From Pseudarthrobacter sp. fls2-241-R2A-127 (lineage in GTDB: Bacteria > Actinomycetota > Actinomycetes > Actinomycetales > Micrococcaceae): DNA of 64,000 bases. Position 1 is the first letter of the stretch, and each line of letters starts with the position of its first letter. Positions 17,020 to 25,154 of this stretch are shown here, in pieces. The stretch is taken from contig NZ_JARVSF010000023.1 of the NCBI RefSeq assembly GCF_030209355.1, positions 62,001-126,000 on the forward strand. The letters run 5' to 3'. Below the pieces are notes generated by a model. The model searched no databases, was not told the origin of the DNA, and saw nothing but the letters and a program-made list of their open reading frames with translations. Position numbers and translations under genes: made by a program.

Positions 17020-18039
17020 CTACTTTGCGGGGGTGGCGTCGGCCTCGTAGGTGAGGATTTCGGTGCCGTTGCCTTCATCGCCGTTGTCGGGGGCCACCGT
17101 CATAGTGAGGTGTCCGCCGTTGGCGGTCATTTTGAACGGGTTGCGGGTGGCGACGTGCCCGGCAGTGGACCACTGCTGGAACGGGACCTCACGGGTCACC
17201 TGGTGCGACTTCAGGTCGATCATCGCCATGCCGCCCAGCTCGTAGGTGGCAGCGGTTCCACCTGCCTGCGGGGTTTGCGGAAGGTTGGTGACCCCGCCGC
17301 AGAGCATCCTGGCGTTGGGAACGTACTGGCAGTCCTGGTAGTCGATGAAGTAGTTCGGGTTCTCCCAGGTGGAGAGCTCCTTGCCCTGCAGGTCCCATTC
17401 CGCGAACCGCCGGGAGCCCCAGGTGTTCCCCACGAGGTGGCCGGTCTGCTGGTCCAGGACGATGCCGCCGAAGTGGTCCTTGACCTCGAACTGCTTGTGG
17501 ACGTCCAGGGTCTGCGCATCCACCTTGTAGATGATGGCGCTGCTGTCCGGCCGGTACTGCGCTACCGGCACCCAGACGTTGGTGCCGTCGAAGTCGATGC
17601 CGCCGGGGTGGTACATGTCACCCTCGCCGAGGGTGATGTCTTTTTGCAGGTTCCCGGCTTTGTCCATGACGAACAGGTGGCCGATGCCCTTGCCCGGCGT
17701 ACGGTCGTAACCGTCCTGCGGGGTGGGGTACTTGACCGTGGGTTCGAGGATCTGGACGGCCGAGAGGAAGATATGGTCCTGGCTGTAGGCGATTCCCTCG
17801 GTGTGGTAGGTGGGGAAGTTCAGTTTCAGCTTGGACGTTTGCTTCCAGGCCGTGGCCCGGGTGAGGGAGCCGAAGGCGTCCGCCAGGTCGGTGTTTGTTT
17901 CATGGTGGGTCCCGGACGCGGGGCTGCTGCCCGTGTCCGGGGTGTCCGCTTGGGCGGCCACTGTACCGGCGGCCGCACAGGCGGCGACCATCAGGGACGC
18001 TGCCACGGTGAGGGCGCGGCGCGTGGGTTTGAAGCTCAT
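17020..18039 (-). CDS. Secreted DUF6454 family protein
   Basis: The 339-residue protein has a Sec signal peptide (about 1-31, AQA). The sequence has propeller-like repeats with GIAYSQDHIFLSAVQ, HPGGIDFDGTNVWVPVAQY and GGIVLDQQTGHLVGNTWGS, and matches the uncharacterised DUF6454 family. Function is unknown; the repeats suggest a beta-propeller that may bind a substrate or ligand. The ATG at 18039 follows AAGAGG. It sits 60 bp upstream of the phosphoesterase and probably shares its promoter, suggesting a role in extracellular phosphate or lipid use. The frame runs further upstream without a site. Confidence 0.75.
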   Translation of the reverse strand: MSFKPTRRALTVAASLMVAACAAAGTVAAQADTPDTGSSPASGTHHETNTDLADAFGSLTRATAWKQTSKLKLNFPTYHTEGIAYSQDHIFLSAVQILEPTVKYPTPQDGYDRTPGKGIGHLFVMDKAGNLQKDITLGEGDMYHPGGIDFDGTNVWVPVAQYRPDSSAIIYKVDAQTLDVHKQFEVKDHFGGIVLDQQTGHLVGNTWGSRRFAEWDLQGKELSTWENPNYFIDYQDCQYVPNARMLCGGVTNLPQTPQAGGTAATYELGGMAMIDLKSHQVTREVPFQQWSTAGHVATRNPFKMTANGGHLTMTVAPDNGDEGNGTEILTYEADATPAK

Positions 18040-18179
18040 GGGGCCTCTTAAGGTTGGGGTCTCAACAGGAGCTCTCAAGTTACTAATGGGTAATGAACCG
18101 GGCATGGCGCACCGGTGAACTGCCGTTGTCGCCGGACTGTCCGGTTGGCGCGTTTCCGCCGAACGGTCCTCTGTGGCCC

Positions 18180-19592
18180 TTAGCCTTCCTGCCTCGCCAG
18201 CGCATCGCCGATGACCCGTGCCCCGTCCGGATACGCGCCCGGGTTGGGACCCGAAAAGTTCAGCCGGATGAAGGCGCCGGTGGGTTCCGCAGGGAACCAC
18301 TCCGTGCCGGCGGCGATGATCACTCCGGCATCTTCGCAGTCGCGAGCCAGCCGCGGGAGGTCAGTGCCATCGGGCAGGCGCACCCAGAGGTTCAGTCCGC
18401 CGCGGGGGAGATGGTCGATGTGGGCTTGGGGGACGTGTTCGCCGATGCTGGTGGCCAGCAGGTCCCGGCGCGACTGGAGCTGTTGCCGGAGGCTGCGCAG
18501 GTGCGTCTGCCACCCTGGCTGGGTCACCACGTCCAGGGCGGCGGCCTGGAGGAGTCCGCTGACGTACATGGACTCCGCCGCACGCTGGCCAAGGATGCGT
18601 TCCCGTGCCGGGCCCCGGGCAATGACCGCCGCGATACGGATGGCAGTGGAGACGCTTTTGGTCAGGGACCGGATATAGACCACGTGGCCGGAGTCATCCC
18701 GGGTGGCCAGCGGCACCGGATCGGAGGTGATGCCGAAATCGTGCGCCCAGTCGTCCTCCACCAGGAACGCGCCGTGCAGGCGGGCCACGTCCAGGATCTC
18801 AGCGCCGCGTTCCGCTGCCCACTGTGTGCCGGTGGGGTTGGCGTAGTTGGGCTGGACATAGAACGCCCGGGCTCCGGTCTCGGCGAAGGCGCGGTCCACC
18901 TCTGCGGGGTCGGGTCCGTCCGGCCCGGTGGGTACCGGCACCAGGCGTACCCCGGTCTGTGCGGCGGCCAGGATGGCGCCCCAGTAGGACGGCGATTCGA
19001 TGAGCATCGGCTGCCCGGACCCCACGAGTGCGCGGAAGATGGAGCTCAGTCCGCTCTGGCTTCCCGGCAGCACGATGACGTCGTTGGGGGTGGGCGGCGT
19101 AACGCCCACCGGGGTTGCCTGCCCCAGTTCGCGGGCGAACCACTGCTGCAGTTCCGGCATCCCGGCCGCGGGCGGGCGTGACAACGCGGCGTCACCGCGG
19201 GCAGCACGTGCCAGCGCTGCCCGCACCAGCCGTTCGGGGAGCAGTTCACGGTCCGGGTATCCCGAGTGCAGCCAGATGGCATCGCCGGGAACGCTGCGCA
19301 TGGTGCTTGACGACGACGGCAGCGGCGAGGACGGCGACCGCAGCGCTGCGGTCTGCCAGCCATAGTCGGAGGGGCGCGCCGTCCGGACCGCCCGGACGAA
19401 GGTGCCGACGCCGGGCCAGCTTTCAATCAGTTCCTGCGCTGCCAGGCTCTGCAGGGCCTTCTGCACCGTGACCGGGCTTGCCTGGTGTTCGGCCACCAGT
19501 TGCCGGGTGGATGGCAGCCGGGCGCCGGGAGCGGCGCTGCTGATCCACTGCCGGAGTGCCGCAGTGATGCGTGAACTGCTATCGTTGTTCAT
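18180..19592 (-). CDS. MocR/PdxR-type GntR regulator with aminotransferase domain
   Basis: The 470-residue protein has an N-terminal winged helix (about 1-70: LPSTRQLVAEHQASPVTVQKAL) of the GntR type. A fold-type I aminotransferase-like domain (about 90-470) follows, with the PLP lysine in IRSLTKSVSTAIRIA and the cofactor motifs NYANPTGTQW and VEDDWAHDF. Such MocR proteins usually sense PLP or amino compounds and control a divergent transporter or synthesis gene. Its start ATG (19592) overlaps that of the EamA exporter on the other strand within one CATG, so the two mRNAs are probably leaderless or nearly so and regulated together. Confidence 0.9.
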   Translation of the reverse strand: MNNDSSSRITAALRQWISSAAPGARLPSTRQLVAEHQASPVTVQKALQSLAAQELIESWPGVGTFVRAVRTARPSDYGWQTAALRSPSSPLPSSSSTMRSVPGDAIWLHSGYPDRELLPERLVRAALARAARGDAALSRPPAAGMPELQQWFARELGQATPVGVTPPTPNDVIVLPGSQSGLSSIFRALVGSGQPMLIESPSYWGAILAAAQTGVRLVPVPTGPDGPDPAEVDRAFAETGARAFYVQPNYANPTGTQWAAERGAEILDVARLHGAFLVEDDWAHDFGITSDPVPLATRDDSGHVVYIRSLTKSVSTAIRIAAVIARGPARERILGQRAAESMYVSGLLQAAALDVVTQPGWQTHLRSLRQQLQSRRDLLATSIGEHVPQAHIDHLPRGGLNLWVRLPDGTDLPRLARDCEDAGVIIAAGTEWFPAEPTGAFIRLNFSGPNPGAYPDGARVIGDALARQEG

Positions 19593-19613
19593 GAAAGAAC
19601 ATAGTAGCGCTAC
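19578..19613. promoter_or_regulatory. Divergent overlapping start region with mirror -10 boxes and palindrome
   Basis: The plus ATG (19591-19593) and minus ATG (19592-19590) share the palindrome CATG. On each strand a TANNNT hexamer ends 5 bases before the ATG: TATCGT at 19580-19585 on plus, TATGTT at 19598-19603 on minus. This spacing fits leaderless transcription. A perfect 10-bp palindrome GTAGCGCTAC lies at 19604-19613, and GTTC...GAAC arms flank the start codons; either may be the MocR operator. Promoter and operator roles are inferred. Confidence 0.45.
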
Positions 19614-20520
19614 CGTACTGGAGCGCCCAGCGATACCGCAGAGGATGTCCACCGGAGTCTGGTGGGGGCTCCTTGGCGTGGCAGCCTTTTCCTTCACCGT
19701 ACCCTTCACCCGTGTGGCCGTGGCCGGGATCCCGCCGTTGTTCATTGGCTCGGGGCGTGCCGTTGTCGCCGCTGTCCTCGCCGCCGCAGCGCTTGCCCTG
19801 GCCCGGCAACGGCTGCCCCGCCGCGGCACCTGGCTGCGCCTTGCCCTCGTGGCCGGAGGCGTCGTCGCGGGCTTCCCGCTACTGACGTCCTACGCCCTCA
19901 CCGCCGTGCCGGCCGGGCATGGTGCCGTGGTCATCGCCCTGTTGCCCGCGGCGACGGCGACGGTGGCAGTCCTGCGGACGGGCGAGCGCCCGGCCGCCGC
20001 CTTCTGGGTGGTCATGGCGCTTGGTTCGCTGGCGGCGCTCGCCTTCGCGTTCGTGCAGTCCGGCGGCGTCGGGCATTTGCAGTGGGCCGACCTCCTGCTG
20101 TTGGCAGCGGTGGCCTGCGCCGCCGTCGGATACGCCGAAGGGGGACTGCTGGCCCGTGAACTGGGGTCGTGGCAAACCATCGCCTGGGCCCTGGTCCTCG
20201 CCGCCCCGGCCATGCTGGTCCTGGCCGTCGCTTCCGTCCTCAGCCAGCCGCCGTCGGCCACGCCTGTCCAATGGGCAGCCTTTGGCTACCTGGCCGTTGT
20301 CAGCATGTTCTTCGGCTTCTTCGCCTGGTACCGGGGGCTGGCCATTGGCCCCATGGCCCAGGTCAGCCAGATCCAGCTGCTGCAACCGGTCCTCAGCATC
20401 GGCTGGGCGGCGCTGCTGCTGGGGGAGGCGCTCACCTGGACTACCGTGCTGGGCGCCTTTGCCGTCATCTTCTGCGCTGCCGCGGCCGTCCGCGTCCGCC
20501 TCAAACGTCCAGCCCGCTAG
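19591..20520 (+). CDS. EamA/DMT-superfamily transporter
   Basis: The 309-residue protein has ten predicted membrane helices in two EamA repeats. The first half includes the helix with VPAGHGAVVIALLPAATA; the second includes GPMAQVSQIQLLQPVLSI, typical of drug/metabolite or amino-acid exporters. It probably exports an amino acid or related amine, given its divergent pairing with a MocR regulator. The start ATG 19591 lacks a Shine-Dalgarno site; a later in-frame ATG at 19645 has GAGG directly abutting it, which is poor spacing. The PaiB-like gene follows 17 bp downstream and is likely co-transcribed. Confidence 0.88.
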   Translation: MKEHSSATVLERPAIPQRMSTGVWWGLLGVAAFSFTVPFTRVAVAGIPPLFIGSGRAVVAAVLAAAALALARQRLPRRGTWLRLALVAGGVVAGFPLLTSYALTAVPAGHGAVVIALLPAATATVAVLRTGERPAAAFWVVMALGSLAALAFAFVQSGGVGHLQWADLLLLAAVACAAVGYAEGGLLARELGSWQTIAWALVLAAPAMLVLAVASVLSQPPSATPVQWAAFGYLAVVSMFFGFFAWYRGLAIGPMAQVSQIQLLQPVLSIGWAALLLGEALTWTTVLGAFAVIFCAAAAVRVRLKRPAR

Positions 20521-20537
20521 CCTTAAAAGGAGCACCC

Positions 20538-21161
20538 GTGTACATCCCCGCCCACTTCGCCGCCGACCCCGAAACTGTCCACACCCTGTTGGGCCGGCCC
20601 GGCGCCGCCAACCTCATCACCATGACCGACCAAGGCCTGCTGGCAACGCTGCTGCCTTTCGCCTTCAACCCGGGGGTGGGGGCACACGGTGCCCTGCAGG
20701 CGCACATGGCACGCAACAACCCGCAGTGGTCCAGCCTGCCAACCGGCGAAGCGCTCGCCATTATCCAGGGCCCCGACGACTACATTTCGCCGTCGTGGTA
20801 CGCCGCCAAGGCCGAGCACGGCCGCGTGGTGCCCACCTGGAACTACGCCACCGTGCATGTTTACGGCGAGCTGGTGATCCATGACGACGCCGGTTGGCTG
20901 GCACGGCATGTAAGGCACCTGACCGGCCTGCATGAGGACGGCCGGGAGCGCCCCTGGGCCGTGGACGATGCGCCGGAGAAGTTCATTGCCGGGCAGTTGC
21001 GGGCGATTGTGGGCGTGGAACTGCTGGTCACCCGGATCGAGGCGAAGGAGAAGCTGAGCCAAAACCGTTCCGACGCCGATGCCGCCGGCGTGGCGGCGGG
21101 CCTTCGGGGCTGCGGGCGGGAAGCCGGGGCTGCCGCCGTGGAACGCGCCCGCAGGAACTGA
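20538..21161 (+). CDS. PaiB-type FMN-binding protein
   Basis: The 207-residue protein matches the PaiB/FMN-binding negative transcriptional regulator family. It begins YIPAHFAADPETVHTLL and has the flavin-fold segments GALQAHMARNNPQW, YISPSWYAAK, VPTWNYATVHVYG and EKLSQNRSDAD. In bacilli PaiB affects sporulation and protease genes; in actinobacteria the role is unproven and may be flavin- or pyridoxine-phosphate-oxidase-like. The start is GTG at 20538 with AAAGGAG 6 bases upstream. It sits 17 bp after the EamA exporter and probably shares control by the MocR regulator. Confidence 0.87.
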   Translation: MYIPAHFAADPETVHTLLGRPGAANLITMTDQGLLATLLPFAFNPGVGAHGALQAHMARNNPQWSSLPTGEALAIIQGPDDYISPSWYAAKAEHGRVVPTWNYATVHVYGELVIHDDAGWLARHVRHLTGLHEDGRERPWAVDDAPEKFIAGQLRAIVGVELLVTRIEAKEKLSQNRSDADAAGVAAGLRGCGREAGAAAVERARRN

Positions 21162-21197
21162 CCCCTTCGGCAGGACGGCGCAGGACGGGGCAACTGG

Positions 21198-22325
21198 TCA
21201 GGCGGCCCGGTCCAGGAGCACCATCACTTCGTAATGCGTGGTCTGCGGGAACATGTCCAGCACCCGAGCCCGCCGCGCGGTGAAGGACGGAAGGGCCGCC
21301 AGGTCCCGGGCCAGTGACTGCGCGTTGCAGCTGGAATACACCACGTGCTGCACGTCCGAGGCTTCCAGCCAGCCGCACAGCTCCTTGCCAATGCCGCGCC
21401 GGGGCGGGTTCACGATCACCAGGTCCGGTGACTCCTCCGCCGCCAACGCAAACGCGGTGGCGTCGCCGGTCTGGAATTCCATCCCCGCCAGGCCCGCCTC
21501 CCCGCTGCTGAGGCGGGCAGACACGATTGCCTCGCTGCTGGTTTCAATGCCGGTGACGGTGCGGGCCGGTGCGGCGCAGTGCAGGGCGAAACCGCCCACC
21601 CCGCAGTACAGGTCCCAGACCGATGCGGGTGCGAGCTCGTTGACCCACTCGCGGCCCTGCCGGTACAACGCCGCGGCCATGTCGCTGTTGGTCTGGAAGA
21701 AGCTTTGCGGGCGCAGGTGCAGGGTGACGTCGTTGACCCGCATGGCCAGGGTTTCCTGGCCGGTCAAGAGGATCTCCCGGTCACCTTCGAGCACGGCTTT
21801 GTGTTCCGGGTGCAGGTTGACCGAGACCACCTTCACCTGGGGCAGCGCCGCCAGCAGTTCCGGCAGGTGTTTACGGATGCGCGGCACCGTCTGCTCGGAG
21901 CGCAGGACCAGGCGGAGCATGACCTCGCCGTCGGGGGATTCGGTGATGATGACGTGCTTGAGTTCGCCGGTGCGGCGCGGGAGGTCGTACGGCGTCAGGT
22001 GGACCCGGCGGATGAAGTCCGCCAGCACCGGGAAGCACGCCAGCAGGCCGGCGGAGCAGACGCCGCACCTGCGCAGGTCCACGCCGTGGCCGTCGGCGTC
22101 GAGGATTCCGATGGTGGGGTTCCGGGCTGTTCCGCCGATCACCATCTTGGCCTTGTTGCGGAAGCCTGACTCCCGGCTGGCCACCGGTGGCAGCCATTCG
22201 AGCCCGGCGTGTGCGGACAGGAGTCCCTGGCAGTGGCGTTGTTTGCCGGCCAGCTGTTCGCTGTACGGCATACCCATGTGGGTGCAGGAACGGCAGGCGC
22301 CGGCATCGAAATAGGAGCAGTCCAT
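21198..22325 (-). CDS. rlmC: 23S rRNA (uracil-5-)-methyltransferase RlmC
   Basis: The 375-residue protein begins with the Cys cluster of the iron-sulfur RumA/RumB group (C3, C11 and C14 in CSYFDAGACRSC, with a later Cys near GVCSAG). The SAM motif is DLYCGVGGFALHCA, NPPRRG follows, and the catalytic nucleophile is the Cys in YSSCNAQSLARDL. The short form without a TRAM domain fits RlmC, which methylates U747 in 23S rRNA, rather than RlmD. The enzyme is cytoplasmic. It runs in the same direction as the HAD gene upstream but is separated from it by a strong hairpin. Confidence 0.9.
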   Translation of the reverse strand: MDCSYFDAGACRSCTHMGMPYSEQLAGKQRHCQGLLSAHAGLEWLPPVASRESGFRNKAKMVIGGTARNPTIGILDADGHGVDLRRCGVCSAGLLACFPVLADFIRRVHLTPYDLPRRTGELKHVIITESPDGEVMLRLVLRSEQTVPRIRKHLPELLAALPQVKVVSVNLHPEHKAVLEGDREILLTGQETLAMRVNDVTLHLRPQSFFQTNSDMAAALYRQGREWVNELAPASVWDLYCGVGGFALHCAAPARTVTGIETSSEAIVSARLSSGEAGLAGMEFQTGDATAFALAAEESPDLVIVNPPRRGIGKELCGWLEASDVQHVVYSSCNAQSLARDLAALPSFTARRARVLDMFPQTTHYEVMVLLDRAA

Positions 22326-22370
22326 GACCGCACAAGTTTACCTGTTCGCCTTCCCGGCCTCGACGTGAAC

Positions 22371-22412
22371 GGGCGACGACGGCACCCGGCCGCGTGCCGT
22401 CGTCGCCCTTTT
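22371..22412. terminator. Hairpin between the HAD and rlmC genes
   Basis: A perfect 15-bp GC-rich stem (22371-22385 with 22394-22408) with an 8-nt loop lies just 3' of the HAD stop codon on the minus strand. The T-run (22409-22412) is on the plus strand only, so minus-strand termination would rely on the stem. Confidence 0.7.
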
Positions 22413-23152
22413 CACGGGAAGGGAAGCGGCGCCGGGTGTGCCTTACGGCCTGAGGGTACTTCCCGGCCCATGACCGCAGGGAGCACCGCGGCCGGTGAGG
22501 CGGCAACGCAGGCGGCTCCGTCGTCTTCCCCTGCGCGGCCGTACCCCCAGCTTGCGAAGACTGCGGGAATGCCGTGGACGGCGGCTCCCGCAACGTCGTA
22601 GCTGCGGTCACCCACCATGAGCGGGGCGGCAACGTCCACCTTCGCTGTCCGCAGCCTGCCCAGTGCCTCGGCAATGACCTCCGCCTTGCTCCACCGCCGG
22701 TCCTGGTCCGATGCGCCGCAGATCGCGGTGAAGTAATGGTCAAGCCCAAACCGGCGTGCCATGAGGACCGCCTGGTCCTCGGCCTTGGACGTGGCAACCG
22801 CCATCGGTATGCCGGCGAACCGGAGGTGTTCCAGCATTTCCCGTACGCCAGGGTATGGAACCGACTGTTGCGCGCCGGCCTCCGCATAGGCCTGCCGGTA
22901 ATGCGTGAGGGCCCGCCGGGCGAGGACTTCATCGTGTCCCAATATTTCCCGGAAGGATTCGAGCATGGGCGGTCCCACCAGTCGGAGCAGATCCGCATCC
23001 GGGGGAACCGGCGCCCCCACGGCAGCCAAGGCAAGGGCTGCACTTCCCGTTACACCCGGTGCCGAATCGAGGAGTGTCCCGTCCATGTCGAACAGCACGC
23101 AGCTGAAGGCTGCCGTTCGGCGTTGGAGCGGCTGGTGCCGAAGTATCATCAC
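22412..23152 (-). CDS. HAD-superfamily phosphatase (phosphoglycolate phosphatase-like)
   Basis: The 246-residue protein has the HAD motif I FDMDGTLLDS (nucleophile is the first Asp), a helical cap with PPMLESFREILGHD, motif II ATSK, and motif IV MVGDRSYDVAGA. This is subfamily IA, as in Gph/PpaX phosphatases. The likely role is to remove phosphate from a small phosphorylated metabolite; the substrate is unknown. The C-terminal 40 residues are Ala/Pro-rich and may be disordered. The start is GTG 23152 or ATG 23149; no clear ribosome binding site separates them. It is divergent from the Lrp gene, 70 bp apart. Confidence 0.85.
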   Translation of the reverse strand: MMILRHQPLQRRTAAFSCVLFDMDGTLLDSAPGVTGSAALALAAVGAPVPPDADLLRLVGPPMLESFREILGHDEVLARRALTHYRQAYAEAGAQQSVPYPGVREMLEHLRFAGIPMAVATSKAEDQAVLMARRFGLDHYFTAICGASDQDRRWSKAEVIAEALGRLRTAKVDVAAPLMVGDRSYDVAGAAVHGIPAVFASWGYGRAGEDDGAACVAASPAAVLPAVMGREVPSGRKAHPAPLPFP

Positions 23153-23222
23153 TGTGTGCTTTCATTCTGGAGCCGGGCCGACTCGTGTCTGCTGTTGGGA
23201 ATTCATGCGGTGAAGGGTGGAC

Positions 23223-23684
23223 ATGGACCGGGCTAGTCTTGATCGGATCGATCAGAGCATCCTGGCGGAGCTGACGCGCAATGCCCGCGTCAGCCATGCG
23301 GAGCTGGCATCGAAGGTGATGCTCTCCCGCAACGCCGTCAGGCAACGTATCGACCGGATGGAACGGCAGGGATACATCCAGGGCTATACCGTGGTGGCCG
23401 GCGCTCCGGGACACGGCACAGTTTCGGCCTTCCTGATGGTCTACCGGAAGGACAGGGTTCGCGGGGCGGACGTCATTGCCGTCCTGCAATCGATCCCGGA
23501 GGTGGTCCTGTGCGATGTGGTCAGTGGTGATTTCGACCTCCTGGTGCGCCTGGAAGCGCGTTCGCTCGAAAGGATCCAGGAGATCTGGGAGCAGATAGCG
23601 GCAACCCCCGGTGTGACGGACACGGTAACGGCAATGACCCTGTCCAACTACATCCGGCGCGGCGCGGGAGCGCTGCCGGCCTAG
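23223..23684 (+). CDS. Lrp/AsnC-family transcriptional regulator
   Basis: The protein has about 153 residues. The N-terminal helix-turn-helix (about 5-60: LDRIDQSILAELTRNARVSHAELA) is followed by an alpha/beta RAM ligand-binding domain (about 65-145) with LCDVVSGDFDLLVRLE, the typical effector and oligomer region. Such proteins sense amino acids. The ATG at 23223 has AAGGG 5 bases upstream; GTG 23217 overlaps the site and is less likely. It converges with the aldehyde dehydrogenase gene 54 bp away and is the natural candidate to control the amino-acid catabolic genes that follow. Confidence 0.93.
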   Translation: MDRASLDRIDQSILAELTRNARVSHAELASKVMLSRNAVRQRIDRMERQGYIQGYTVVAGAPGHGTVSAFLMVYRKDRVRGADVIAVLQSIPEVVLCDVVSGDFDLLVRLEARSLERIQEIWEQIAATPGVTDTVTAMTLSNYIRRGAGALPA

Positions 23685-23738
23685 CCACCCGCCCGCTCCC
23701 GGCCACCCCATGGTCTGCAGCAGGACCAGGTCCCACCC

Positions 23739-25154
23739 TCATTGGCGCTTGATGCACACAACCTTGGGCTGGGTCATCTCCTCATAGGCGAACCGCACCC
23801 CTTCCCGGCCCATGCTGCCGTACTTGGATCCACCGAACGGCATGCCGTCGAAGCGGTAGTCGGAGGAGTCGTTGACCATGACTCCGCCCGCCTCGATGCG
23901 GGAGGCAGCCTGCAGGGCCGTGTCCAGCGACCGTGTGAAGATCCCGGCATGGAGGCTGAAGTCGGTGGCGTTCGCCATGTCCACGGCTTCCTCGAAGGTC
24001 GAGAACGGTTGAAGCATGGCCACCGGGCCGAAGACTTCCTCCAGCCAGAGCGCGCCGGAGGTGCTGACGTTCTCCAGGACCGTGGGCTGGAGTACGTTGC
24101 CCACCCTGGTGTTGCCGGCGAGGACAGCAGCCCCGGCGGCCACCGCCGCATCGATCTTTGCCATGAGCTGGTCCACGGCGGACGCAGTGATCATCGGACC
24201 CATGTCAGTGGTTTCGTCATCCGGGTCGCCGGAGACCAGCTGCGCCGTCCGGTGCAGGAAAAGCCGGCGGAATTCCCGGTAGCGGGGTTCGGCCACGAGG
24301 ATGCGCTGCACACCCACGCAGTTCTGGCCTGCCGCCCAAAAGGCTCCCGAGACGCAGGCCTCCACGGCAGCGTCGATGTCCGCGTCGTCCATGATGATCA
24401 CCGGGGCATTCCCGCCAAGATCCATGGAGAGCTTCTTCAGGCCCGCCGTCCTTGCGATGGCTTCCCCGGTGGAAAACCCGCCAGTGAAGGACACCATGCG
24501 GATGCCGGGGTTCGCCACGATCGCCTCCGCAACGTCCCTGTCCCCATGGAGCACCGTAAGGACCCCCGGCGGCAGGCCGGCTTCGGTGAGGACCTCCGCC
24601 AGCAGTTCCGCACTTAATGGCGTCAGGGCTGATGGCTTGAGGATGACGGCGTTTCCTCCCGCGATGGCGGGACCCACTTTGTGCACCACCAGGTTCAGGG
24701 GATCGTTGTAGGGCGTTATGGCCGCGATGATCCCCAGCGGTTCCCGGCAGTACCAACCCGTGCGGTCTTCCGAGCCCTCGTAGGAATCGAAAGGGATTAC
24801 CTCGCCGGCGTTACGGCGGGCCTCCGCCGCGGAGAGGCGCAGGGTGTTGACGGCCCGCAGCACCTCCTTGCGTGCCTGTCGGATGGTTTTTCCGCTCTCC
24901 GCCGTAATGGTGCGGGCAAATTCCGTGCACCGTTCCTCGATCTTCGAGGCGGCACCATCCAGGATCTTTCCCCGGGCATGGCGGGACAACGCGCGTGCCT
25001 GCCGCGCACCTGCCCGGGCCGCCGCAACCATCCCCTCCACGGATTCCGCTCGGGCCAGGGCCACGGCGCCCACCACGCGGCCATCATAGGGGCTCACCAC
25101 GTCACGGAAGACGGCCACTTCAGGGGCAATGGGTGCCAGCATCGTTTCACGCAT
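23739..25154 (-). CDS. Aldehyde dehydrogenase, NAD(P)-dependent, Asp at usual Glu site
   Basis: The 471-residue ALDH-superfamily protein has the binding segment AAITPYNDPLNLVVHKVGPA, SFTGGFSTGEAIA, the catalytic Cys in AAGQNCVGVQ, and a C-terminal MPFGGSKYGSMGREG. The general-base motif is MDLGGNAPVI, so Asp stands where most ALDHs have Glu (ELGG). The sequence is nearest to lactaldehyde/semialdehyde dehydrogenases. The start ATG 25154 overlaps by 8 bp the stop of the homoserine dehydrogenase gene (25147); ATG 25142, 4 bp after that stop, is an alternative. The tight coupling suggests it oxidises the product of that enzyme, aspartate semialdehyde, to aspartate. This is an inference. Confidence 0.87.
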   Translation of the reverse strand: MRETMLAPIAPEVAVFRDVVSPYDGRVVGAVALARAESVEGMVAAARAGARQARALSRHARGKILDGAASKIEERCTEFARTITAESGKTIRQARKEVLRAVNTLRLSAAEARRNAGEVIPFDSYEGSEDRTGWYCREPLGIIAAITPYNDPLNLVVHKVGPAIAGGNAVILKPSALTPLSAELLAEVLTEAGLPPGVLTVLHGDRDVAEAIVANPGIRMVSFTGGFSTGEAIARTAGLKKLSMDLGGNAPVIIMDDADIDAAVEACVSGAFWAAGQNCVGVQRILVAEPRYREFRRLFLHRTAQLVSGDPDDETTDMGPMITASAVDQLMAKIDAAVAAGAAVLAGNTRVGNVLQPTVLENVSTSGALWLEEVFGPVAMLQPFSTFEEAVDMANATDFSLHAGIFTRSLDTALQAASRIEAGGVMVNDSSDYRFDGMPFGGSKYGSMGREGVRFAYEEMTQPKVVCIKRQ

